Assembly (NCBI GenBank): GCA_032622095.1
Contig: CP136062.1
Location: 3,598,001-3,662,000 of the forward strand
Origin: Siphonodentalium dalli
Lineage: Eukaryota > Mollusca > Scaphopoda > Gadilida > Siphonodentaliidae
DNA length: 64,000 bases
Direction of reading: 5' to 3'
Below are positions 36,684-47,177 of the stretch, piece after piece. The translations under genes were made by a program, and so were the position numbers. The notes under the pieces were generated by a model. The model worked only from the letters and a program-made list of their open reading frames with translations. It had not been told where the DNA came from and did no database searches. The first letter of the stretch is position 1. The number at the start of each line of letters is the position of its first letter.

Positions 36684-36978
36684 TCTTGGGCAATCTTTGA
36701 GGGGATGTCCGGGATGCAATCGTCCTTATCCCGCGATTAGAAACTGTACTCTGTAACCGATGTCCCATATCCGTAAACATCGTGTGAAATTGTCTCTCCG
36801 AGGTCCAATGCATCATGCATGTATGTGCGTAGGACGTGGAGTCTATGTTGTGTACAAATCATGTAATGCCTGTAAAGACCTGTTCAGTTATCACTGTAAC
36901 TGCATGTTCCGCAGGCACCCGGAAATTAATAACGGATGGACAAAAATGAGACAATGGGCTAATCAAGCCATTGTTTAG
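36684..36978 (+). pseudogene. Cysteine-rich open frame with one in-frame stop, unknown family
   Basis: One frame stays open from the end of the retroposon tail to TAG at 36976-36978, apart from a single TAA at 36754-36756. Downstream of that stop, an ATG at 36760 gives 72 residues. Before the stop there is a CPGC motif and another Cys. After it come CMCVGRG, VVYKSCNACKDLF and HCNC, then a RRHPEINNGW segment. The paired cysteines (CxxC, CxC, CxxC, CxC) suggest a metal-binding or disulfide-rich fold. I do not recognise the family. It could be an exon or transposase fragment left inside the element. The 'CVGRG' run is slightly like a Wnt C-terminus, but not enough to claim it. Confidence 0.35.
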
Positions 36979-37366
36979 AGATTATCAAAAGGGTGTCATT
37001 TCCTGCTATGCCTTTTAAAAAGCGGCGATGGGTGAAGTCAGTGCTCAAGAAACCGCAGATTTTTTTTATATGAGATATGGACATTTGAATTAAATTAACT
37101 CATTCGATGTCAGATTCGGTCGTACCAAGAATGGGAATGTTCCCCGCCTGCATGTAATATGTCTGTATTGCCTCTTTCTAAGGCGAGATTGAATATATTA
37201 CAATAATATACACAGACGACAGTATAAATAGTGATGTGGGTTTTGAGAAAAAATAACAGGAATATTGAATGTAATGGAAGCTCAGAATGCTTTGTGATTG
37301 GTATGTCGAAATGAGTGATAACTGGACTAAACGACAAATTTTCAAGTGTGAAAAACTTTCCAGAAA
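36979..37366. other. Intergenic inside the element
   Basis: No gene is supported. The minus-strand frame at 37110-37337 has no recognisable features. Confidence 0.35.
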
Positions 37367-37376
37367 TGGTTAATTG

Positions 37377-38657
37377 GTTTAAACATATTTATTGTAACTC
37401 AGTTTACAAGGGATTGGGGGACAAGTTATAACAACTTAAGGTGGCCCCTCTCCCGGCAATATTTACTCAAATGTTTAAACAAGATGATTAACAGATATAA
37501 TGTACATGTAATAATAAGAATGTTGATGATGATGTCTGGTGATTGATGTTATACCGGTCCTGAGGTCCTCTCCTGTAGATATCATGCCATGCCGTGCCGT
37601 AAGTTGTTTACGATTTTTATTCGTTAAGTGAAACGTTTACTTTCTGTTATATATTTTTGTACAATGTAAAAGAGTAGCTGGTTTCGATGCTGTGGAATGC
37701 TTGGGGCGCCTCGGAGGAAGTGGTTTACGTCTACTATTGTGAAAGCATACTCATCTAGTCTATCATATAATTTAGTTCTTTGCGGTCGGAACAATGGACA
37801 TTCGAAAAAGAAGTGAAAGGCATCCTCGATCTCTGTGCCACAACTACACACCGGAATTTCGGCTATAAAGTTATCATACAAATCTAAGCGAAGTTCACTG
37901 CAACCGTTGCGAATTTTAGAATGAATTATATTTTCTTTCCGACTCCCCGTTTGAAAATAAGGAGGTGGTTTTAGGGTCAAATCTATAAAACTAAGATTGA
38001 CCTTAAATTCTTTTAGGTTAAACGTATCAGTTACGATAATTGGAAGCTTATTCCATGATTGTGTCATAAAGGGTAGGAAGGATTTTTTTAAATGTTCTGT
38101 GTGACAGAAGTAACAATAAAAGTTTCCAGGGTTCCGCTTTGAGTATCTCGAGACATTGCCAGCACGAGGAGATAAGATAGTTGATAAGTAGTTGGGTGCA
38201 AGGTTGTTAGTAATTTTATATATGTAATGTAACTGATGATGTTCGCGTCTATTACTGAGCGTGGGCCAGCCGATTTCAAGGAGTAGGTCTTTATCGGATA
38301 CTGATCGGTTTAGTCCCGTTACAATTCTGGCAGCTTCTTTATGAAGTCTTTCAAGTTTATCAGTCAAGTATTTTGGTGCGTTCGCCCATACAATATCAGA
38401 ATAGTCCATTATAGGCAAAATATAAGTATTGTAGATTTTTTCAAGCGTCTTTCTGTCGATACTGTATTTAAATTTTCTGAGTTGGGATAGTCTCCCTGAT
38501 ACTCGTCGACAGATATTTTCAATGTGATCATTCCAATTCAAATTTGCTTGGATATCGAGACCGAGGTGTCTATGCGATTTAATGAAGGTTATTTCTTGGT
38601 TTTCGAAAAATAGTTTTGGGGCCTGGTCTTTGTTAGTTAGGGAAAATGACATAGCTT
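37377..38657 (-). mobile_element. 5'-truncated CR1/jockey-like non-LTR retrotransposon
   Basis: A 1281-bp insertion on the minus strand is flanked by a 10-bp direct repeat, TGGTTAATTG (37367-37376 and 38658-38667). The 3' end on the minus strand has AATAAATATG just before the target duplication, with no long poly(A). The 5' end stops within the reverse transcriptase, which is the classic dead-on-arrival pattern from incomplete reverse transcription. It is nested in the TA element and so is younger than it. Confidence 0.75.
37624..38652 (-). pseudogene. Reverse transcriptase C-terminal fragment (non-LTR ORF2)
   Basis: 342 residues are intact to the natural stop, but the N-terminal endonuclease and the RT palm with the catalytic YADD-type motif are missing. 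The fragment starts just before the KAMSFS segment that follows the palm in CR1/jockey-type enzymes. Residues 29-44 (HLGLDIQANLNWNDHI) are the conserved thumb-proximal motif; 71-115 carry YNTYILPIMDY and RLHKEAARIVTG. Near the C-terminus Cys269-x-Cys271, His280 and Cys285 (CSCGTEIEDAFHFFFECP) form the zinc-binding knuckle of this group. The apparent start Met is internal to the original protein. The open frame is uninterrupted, so the insertion is recent, but it cannot be active. Confidence 0.85.
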
Positions 38658-38667
38658 TGGTTAATTG

Positions 38668-40442
38668 AATCTATGTTGTTTGGAAGATCAGGTAAGCACC
38701 AATTGAACATTTGCGATATATGTTTATTGATGAAATGCTGATTTTTCTCCGATTATTTTGACAGAAACATGCGAATATTTTGTCAATTTAAAAAGCGTTT
38801 CTGTGGATATCCGAGTCCGTTATCAGATCGAAAATATTTACACATGAACTTTGTTTAGTTAACCTGTGTGTTGATGTGGGACATGCGGAATACCAACAAA
38901 TTATTGTTTATGTTTTACCGGTAGTTCATTGTTTTATTTTTCTCGTTTTATTTACAAGACAGTTTTTGTTTTACTGTACCACACGCAAAATATTATCAGG
39001 AAGTTCTTTATAAACACTCGGGTTTTAACTGTCTGTTTCCAATATATCAATCCTCGACGACACGAATATTATCTGTGATGTCAATTTACGAATAATTCCA
39101 TAATATCAAATGACGGAATTATTTAAGATTGATTATGTGATCGAATTGATGTTATTGTACGCATCAAATGAATCAGACTCATTTTACTTGCAATATTTAT
39201 CTATTGAAACATTATATTCTATGCGAAACACGTACTCCCGCTCGATTTAGGGTAGGTGAGAAGTAGATGTGGGTTATGAGAGACACATTTACACAAGCTG
39301 GTCAGTGCGCGCGTAATCGGCGTTTATAAAAGAAAATTACCAGACATTTGTACATTAACGTAATTTTTTTAATGAATCCGTGTGAAATATATATCACTGA
39401 AATATCTCGCCAACATGGGTGCATTGGAACTGTTATGTAGAGTGGGATGTCATAATGACAACAAACTGAATAAAACATTTGATGTTTATTTGAATAACAT
39501 TTTTTACAGTCATCAACAACAATTAATTTGTTATTACTATGAATATGGATATGCCACGTACAGCTAATATCACAATTTATCACATAATTAGCCCATAAAA
39601 CCAGTTTAGTAATTATCGATAAGACACACGTGTAATATCAGTGCGTGTGATGACATCACACCATTCTTTAAATGACGTGCGATCGCTGCAGTTTATTATT
39701 GTTGTTTTCGATGAATATTTTGCGTTTATTTGATCATGTGATAAAAGGTATCTCGCACTCGATCTATTTTATACGTAATTTATCAACCTCGTCCACTAAA
39801 TTTTATTTGAGCCTCGGTAAAAATCGGTTCAAATCGAATTTAGTAAACTTGGTTGATAAATTCCATATAAAATAGAAACTCATCTGAGATGCTCAATATC
39901 TAAAATTAATAAAGTAACATGTTTGCGGTTTGTATTTGCCCAATTCTCGGGTCAATTGTTCTGTGTACATGTAACCGTTTACTATTTGATATACATGTAT
40001 GGAGTCCAAATATTATAATGAGAATATTGAACATTAAATTAAAATTTAAAACTTTAGTTACGTTTTGAACATTAAATTCGAAATTTTAAAGTGCTGTGAA
40101 ACACTCCGGTAGGCTGATCAAATAGAAATGGAGAACAATCTTGCTCAAAGTAGTTATTTTTACAAATATTATATCCAAATTGACAAAACACACCGTAATT
40201 CATATATATTCATTAAATACAGTGACCCCCCGATGGCGAAATCGTTTGTGTTAATTTACCGCCGATAGTTGCCTCCCGAATCGGGAAGTAAATTTTTACA
40301 ATTGAGCGTAGTTCAGACGATGTTTTCTATGATGTGGTACGACGATTTGTTTGAGATTTTTGGCAATGTTAGTAGAATTCTACTTTCCCTGAGTTGGCAT
40401 AACGCCTGCATACTAACTAAACAATTTCACGCGCCCGAACAA
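38668..40442. other. AT-rich interior, nothing recognised
   Basis: Short overlapping frames on both strands (for example 39302-39583 and 39382-39567) have no family features. The sequence resembles the interior at 35.7-36.0 kb in composition. No RNA gene is seen. Confidence 0.35.
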
Positions 40443-41476
40443 GTGCATAATATGTCTTTAACTTATGAATTTTTGTAATGTTATATCCAATTTTTCAGCC
40501 ATTTGTTAGAACACGATATCGCCGCACAAACTACCGAAACCATTTGCGTACATGTAATATGAACAAACACAAGAAAATAGTAATGCCAACTAAAATAAAA
40601 TGCGACAACAAAACATGACACGGATATAAAGGCCATAGACACAGATAAACAAATATGCTTATATACTTCAATATATGAAATTGTTTTTTATTATAAAAGA
40701 TTTTATCTGACAATTCTTTATTCATTTACGAAATCAATCCGGGCCAAATATACCCGAAAAATGCCTACCGCAAGTAATCCTGCGGCAACTCTTTGATGTC
40801 GCGGACTATTCACACCTCCCGCTCTGTCCCTGAAAAGAGTAGGTGCCTCTCTGCAATGGGATGCAGACCACGGGGTAAACACTGCTGACCACGCTATTAA
40901 CATGGATGACCACGGCATGAACACGACTTCAACACGATTGGCCACGGAGTACACTCAGAGTGCATAATATGTCTTTAACTTATGAATTTTTGTAATGTTA
41001 TATCCAATTTTTCTGCCATTTGTTAGAACACGATATCGCCGCACAAACTACCGAAACCATTTGCGTACATGTAATATGAACAAACACAAGAAAATATTAA
41101 TGCCAACTAAAATAAAATGCGACAACAAAACATGACACGGATATAAAGGCCATAGACACAGATAAACAAATATATATAATTCAATATATGAAATTGTTTT
41201 TTATTATAAAAGATTTTATCTGACAATTCTTTATTCATTGACGAAATCAATCCGGGCCAAATATACCCGAAAAAATCCTACCGCAAGTAATACTGCGGCC
41301 ACTCTTTGATGTCGCGGACTATTCACACCTCCCGCACTGTCCCTGAACAGAGTAGGTGCCGCTCTGCATTGGGGTGCAGACCACGCCGTAAACACGGCAG
41401 ACCACGCTATTAACACGGATGACCGCGGCGTGCAATCAGATGACCACGGCATGTACACGCCGTGTTCAGACCGTTT
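40443..41476. repeat. 517-bp tandem duplication
   Basis: Copy 1 (40443-40959) and copy 2 (40960 to about 41476) both start GTGCATAATATGTCTTTAAC. They run through CGGGCCAAATATACCCGAAA and CTTTGATGTCGCGGAC into ACCACGG/AACACGG motifs. They are highly similar, with small indels. They mirror the duplication near the left end but are unrelated to it in sequence. Confidence 0.85.
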
Positions 41477-41707
41477 TTGAACACGCTGGCCATTTTGCCG
41501 TAATTGATCACGCTAAGAACACGACTTCAACACGGATGACCACGGTGTGAACTCGGGTGACCACGGCATGTACACGCCGTGTTCAAACCGTTTTTAAACA
41601 CGCTGGCCATTTTTCTGAAGTTGACCACGCTAAGACCACGCGCGATTTTTCCGTGTTTTTTCCGTGTTAAAATGTTGGCCACGCGTGGTTTTGTGGGCCT
41701 TGTACTG
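41477..41707. repeat. Right end with subterminal CACGG repeats
   Basis: Repeated GACCACGG, AACACG and CCGTGTT lead to the inverted terminus GGGCCTTGTACTG. It includes the direct-repeat partner of 34321 at 41634-41674. Confidence 0.65.
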
Positions 41708-44700
41708 TAGATTCAGGACCCCGGAAATTCATATATTACGCCATTAAAATTGGTGAGGAGTAAGTATCACGGCGTCTCTCTCCGCGATGTCGACATCACA
41801 TACAGGGCAGCCAATTCTGTACAGGATTTCCGTCACACGCAGTTCAGATTTTGATAAATTGGGTCAGGACGGGTCACGAAATAGAGTCGGGACCCCGGAA
41901 ATTTACGTAATACGCCATTAAAATTGATGACGAGTAAGTATCACGGCCTAACTCTTCGTGATTTCAATATCACAGAAAGGGCAGGCAATTCTGTATAGGA
42001 TTTCCGCCACAGGCAGTTGAGATTTTAAGAAATTGGGTCAGGACGGGTCACGAAATAGAGTCAGGACCCCGAAAATTCATATACTACGCCATGTAATGTG
42101 GTGGCGAGTAAGTAAAACGCCTTGCTCTTCGTGATTTCCACAACACAGGCAGGGCAGGCAATTCTGTACAGGATTTCCACCACCTGCAGTTCAGATTTTG
42201 AGAAATTGGGTCAGGACAAGTCACGAAATAGAGTCGGGACCCCGAAAATTAACATATTACGCCATTAAAATTGGTGAGGAGTAAGTATCACGACCTAACT
42301 CTTCGTGATTTCGACATCACATACAGGGAAGCCAATTCTGTACAGGATTTCCGACACAAGCATTTCAGATTTTGGGAAATTGGGTCAGGACGGGTCACGA
42401 AATAGAGTCGGGACCCCGGACATTCACATATTACGCCATTAAAATTGGTGCGGAGTAAGTATCACGGCATAACTCTTCGTGATTTCGACGTCACAAAATA
42501 TATTCGGGACCCCGAAAATTCACATATTACGCCATTACAATTGGTGAGGAGTAAGTATCACGGCCAGCTCTCCGTGATTTCGACAACACAGACAGGGCAG
42601 CCAATTCTGTACAAGATTTCCGCCACAAGCAGTTCAGATTTTGAGAAATTGGGTCAGGACGTGTCACGAAATAGAGTCGGGACTCCGAAAATTAACATAT
42701 TACGCCATTAAAATTGACGAGGAGTGAGTATCACGTCCTAGCTCTTCGTGATTTCGATATCACAGACAGGACAGGCAATTCTGTACGGGATTTCCGCCAC
42801 ACGCAGTTCAGATTTTAAGAAATTGGGTCAGGACGGGTCACGAAATAGAGTCAGGACCCAGGAAATTCATATATTACGCCATTAAAATTTGTGAGGGGTA
42901 AGTATCACGGCCTAGCTCTTCGTGACTTAGATATCACAGACAGGGAAGGCAATTCTGTACAGGATTTCCACCACACGCAGTTCAGATTTTGATAAATTGG
43001 GTCATGACGGGTCACAAAATATATTCGGGACCCCGAAAATTCATATACTACGCCATTTAATGTGGTGACGAGTAAGTATAACGGCCTTGCTCTTCGTGAT
43101 TTCCAGAACACAGGCAGGGCAGGCAATTCTGTACAGGATTTCCACCACACGCAGTTCAGATTTTGAGAAATAGGGTCAGGACGTGTCACGAAATAGAGTC
43201 GGGACCCCGAACATTTACATAATACGCCATTACAATTGTTGACGAGTAAGTATCATGGCATAACTATTCGTGATTTCGATATCACAGACAGGGCAGGCAA
43301 TTCTGTATAGGATTTCCGCCACAGGCAGTTCAGATTTTAAGAAATTGGGTCAGGACGGGTCACGAAATAGAGTCAGGACCCCGGAAATTCATATATTACG
43401 CCATTAAAATTTGTGAGGAGTAAGTATCACGGCCTAGCTCTTCGTGATTTAGATATCACAGACAGGGAAGGCAATTCTGTACAGGATTTCCGCCACACGC
43501 AGTTCAGATTTTGAGAAATTGGGTCAGGACATGTCACAAAATACATTCGGGACCCCGAAAATTCACATATTACGGCATTAAAATTGGTGAGGAGTAAGTA
43601 TCACGGCCTCTCTCTCCGCGATGTCGACATCACAGACAGGGCAGCCAATTCTGTACAGTATTTCCGCCACACGCAGTTCAGATTTTGAGACATTGGGTCA
43701 GGACGGGTCACGAAATAGAGTCGGGACCCCGAAAATTAACATATTACGCCATTACAATTGGTGAGGAGTAAGTATCACGGCCAGCTCTCCGTGATTTCGA
43801 CATCACAGACAGGGCAGCCAATTCTGTACAGGATTTCCGCCACACGCAGTTCAGATTTTAAGAAATAGGGTCATGGCGTGTCACGAATTACAGTCGGGAC
43901 TCCGAAAATTAACATATTACGCCATTAAAATTGGTGAGGAGTGAGTATCATGTCCTAGCTCTTCGTGATTTCGATATCACAGACAGGGAAGGCAATTCTG
44001 TACAGGATTTCGGCCACAAGCAGTTCAGATTTTGAGAAATTGGGTCAGGACGTGTCAAGAAATAGAGTCGGGACCCCGAAAATTAACATATTATGATAAT
44101 AAAATTGGTGAGGAGTAAGTATCACGGCAAAAGTCTTCGTGATTTCGACATCACACACAGGGAAGGCTATTCTGTACAGGATTTCCGCCACACGCAGTTG
44201 AGATTTTGATAAATTGGGTCAGGACGGGTCACGAAATAGAGTCGGGACCCCGAAAATTTACATATTACGCCATTTAATGTGGTGACGAGTAAGTATAACG
44301 GCCTTGCTCTTCGTGATTTCCAGAACACAGGCAGGGCAGGCAATTCTGTACAGGATTTCCGCCACACGCAGTTCAGATTTTGAGAAATAGGGTCAGGACG
44401 TGTCACGAAATAGAGTCGGGACCCCAACAATTTACATAATACGCCATTACAATTGTTGACGAGTAAGTATCACGGCATAACTATTCGTGATTTCGATATC
44501 ACAGACAGGGCAGGCAATTCTGTATAGGATTTCCGCCACAGGCAGTTCAAATTTTAAGAAATTGGGTCAGGACGGGTCACGAAATAGATTCAGGACCCCG
44601 GAAATTCATATATTACGCCATTAAAATTGGTGAGGAGTAAGTATCACGGCGTCTCTCTCCGCGATGTCGACATCACATACAGGGCAGCCAATTCTGTACA

Positions 44701-45850
44701 GGATTTCCGCCACACGCAGTTCAGATTTTGATAAATTGGGTCAGGACGGGTCACGAAATAGAGTCGGGACCCCGGAAATTTACATAATACGCCATTAAAA
44801 TTGATGACGAGTAAGTATCACGGCCTAACTCTTCGTGATTTCAATATCACAGAAAGGGCAGGCAATTCTGTATAGGATTTCCGCCACAGGCAGTTGAGAT
44901 TTTAAGAAATTGGGTCAGGACGGGTCACGAAATAGAGTCAGGACCCCGGAAATTCATATGCTACGCCATTTAATGTGGTGGCGAGTAAGTAAAACGCCTT
45001 GCTCTTCGTGATTTCCACAACACAGGCAGGGCAGGCAATTCTGTACAGGATTTCCACCACCTGCAGTTCAGATTTTGAGAAATTGGGTCAGGACAAGTCA
45101 CGAAATAGAGTCGGGACCCCGAAAATTAACATATTACGCCATTAAAATTGGTGCGGAGTAAGTATCACGGCATAACTCTTCGTGATTTCAACGTCACAAA
45201 ATATATTCGGGACCCCGAAAATTCACATATTACGACATTACAATTGGTGAGGAGTAAGTATCACGGCCAGCTCTCCGTGATTTCGACAACACAGACAGGG
45301 CAGCCAATTCTGTACAGGATTTCCGCCACAAGCAGTTCAGATTTTGAGAAATTGGGTCAGGACGTGTCACGAAATAGAGTCGGGACCCCGAAAATTAACA
45401 TATTACGCCATTAAAATTGACGAGGAGTGAGTATCATGGCCTATCTCTTCGTGATTTCGATATCACAGACAGGACAGGCAATTCTGTACAGGATTTCCGC
45501 CACACTCAGTTCAGATTTTAAGAAATTGGGTCAGGACGGGTCACGAAATAGAGTCAGGACCCAGGAAATTCATATATTACGCCATTAAAATTTGTGAGGG
45601 GTAAGTATCACGGCCTAGCTCTTCGTGATTTATATATCACAGACAGGGAAGGCAATTCTGTACAGGATTTCCACCACAGGCAGTTGAGATTTTAAGAAAT
45701 TGGGTCAGGACGGGTCACGAAATAGAGTCAGGACCCCGGAAATTCATATACTACGCCATTTAATGGTGGCGAGTAAGTAAAACGGCTTGCTCTTCGTGAT
45801 TTCCACAACACAGGTAGGGCAGGCAATTCTGTACAGGATTTCCACCACAC
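41708..45850. repeat. 174-bp satellite array, block 3
   Basis: The same satellite resumes in register (TAGATTCAGGACCCCGG). It contains 96-bp truncated monomers at 42433 and 45136, 2703 bp apart, marking a higher-order unit of about 15 monomers plus the short one. Frames here are repeat artefacts. Confidence 0.95.
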
Positions 45851-47177
45851 TCTTAAAACGACTGTGTGGTAGAACCACACAGTTACCACACAGTTTGTGT
45901 AGCCATTTGATCGAGCACAACATTGTGTGGTGAATTGAGTGGCAAATGATCACACATCTGTTGTGTGGCGGTGGCGAACAAACTGTGTGGATCGACCAAA
46001 CAACTTGTTCTTTGCAGGCACACATTAAATGTGTGCTAAGTTGCGCACAAGATTGTGTGGATGCAGATGAACAGTTTATGTGTGGTAACTGACCTACATA
46101 GTTGTGTAGTTGACACACACAAAGATGTTTGGGTCCAGCACATTTATTTGTTCGTTGATTGGACACAAATATGTTTGCACTAAGGAAACAATATGTTCAC
46201 CGCTACCACACAAGATTGTATTGTTATTGTACACACTGTTGTTGGGCGAGACTACACATATGTGTTAATCACATGCGTACACATTTGTGTGGTTGATCCA
46301 AACAATAGTGTTCACCGCCATTACACTATTTGTATTGTTATTGTACACAATGCTGTTGGGCAAGACAACACATATGTGTTAATTACATGTGTACAAATCT
46401 GTGTGGTCGATCCAAACAATAGGCTGCTAATCCTGCAAAAACAAAATCATATTCAACGAAGAGTGTTTACACCGATATTTATTGGCCATACATATAGTTC
46501 GGCTATCGTTGGACGTTTTTTTCCCCGCCATACATATGAAATGTTATAGTCTACTGATAGTTGACGTGCGGCGCTGGACGTTTTCGAATATTAACTTATC
46601 AAACAGCAAACATGCATATCCCGGGGTTCGCGGCCTTCTTTTGTGTACACAGCAAAAATCGTGATTGTCGAATGATATAGTATAGCTATAGTCTGTAATT
46701 TCAATAATACGACACAAAACAAAACAGCCGTTTAACACATTCACATAATATTTTGGTCAACCAACGATATTTCAAAGAAATGTTAAACTATAAGCGTGCA
46801 TGTTTCAGTTCCATCAATGGGTTTCACATCAATAACTAGAATTTTCCTCTAACTTGAATGTATTGGAACAATTCGAAAGTCAGTCTCTGCTATATATACA
46901 TACATGTATATATGTATATTGCTATACTGGTTGGCTGTCTTACACCAGACTCACCCTCACGTGTGTAGAAGAACAAGCTCTAAAACTAACTGAAGCTTTC
47001 TGAGATCCCTATACAAGAAAATTAAGGGCTCCAAAGAGGATAGTCTTTTTGATTGTATATATATCGGTGCAATTTCTGGGGAGAAATCTCGAGTTCACGA
47101 AGAATAGAATTCATCGCCTCTTGCACAGAAACCAAATTACAGCACATGACATCATCAGATGTATACCAAAATCATTG
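45851..47177. mobile_element. Insert rich in TGTGTGG palindromes (unclassified element)
   Basis: The satellite breaks after TTCCACCACAC and resumes at ATTCTGTACAGGATTTCC. An 18-bp identical segment, ATTCTGTACAGGATTTCC, lies at 45826-45843 and 47178-47195; it could be a target duplication but is also normal monomer sequence. The left 600 bp is full of TGTGTGG/CCACACA motifs, including the perfect palindrome ACTGTGTGGT-AGA-ACCACACAGT (45861-45883). The right half (about 46430-47177) is unlike it. No transposase is seen. The open frames 46193-46549 and 45744-46166 are shadows of the motif repeats. Confidence 0.5.
46193..46425. repeat. Two ~117-bp tandem units in the TGTGTGG insert
   Basis: GTTCACCGC[T/C] followed by TTGTATTGTTATTGTACACA, TGTTGGGC, ACACATATGTGTTAAT and TGTGTGGT[T/C]GATCCAAACA occurs twice, starting at about 46194 and 46310. 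Confidence 0.75.

Larger units (their letters stand above)
34285..41707. mobile_element. 7.4-kb TA-inserting DNA element with subterminal repeats
   Basis: The ends read CAGTATAAGGCCC and, inverted, CAGTACAAGGCCC. TA at 34283-34284 and 41708-41709 is the target duplication. The satellite on either side rejoins exactly as in an empty copy near 32513-32545. Both ends carry dense ACCACGG and AACACGG/CCGTGTT motifs (34300-34610, 41360-41690). A ~40-bp direct repeat starting GACCACGCGCGATT sits about 36 bp from each end (34321 and 41634). TA target and CAGT ends resemble the Tc1/mariner/pogo group, but no transposase frame is seen, so this is a non-autonomous or composite element. It contains a nested non-LTR insertion. 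Confidence 0.75.

Noticed and set aside
36760-36978. Wnt C-terminal fragment
   Set aside because: CVGRG and clustered cysteines are suggestive, but the order and spacing of the other cysteines do not fit Wnt.
41231-41458. Minus-strand frame shared by 40718-40954 and 41231-41458
   Set aside because: The two frames match only because they lie in a 517-bp tandem duplication. The sequence is dominated by CACGG motifs and shows no protein features.
46193-46549. 118-codon frame in the TGTGTGG insert
   Set aside because: It is built from two 117-bp nucleotide repeats (117 is divisible by three), so its length reflects the repeat rather than coding constraint.
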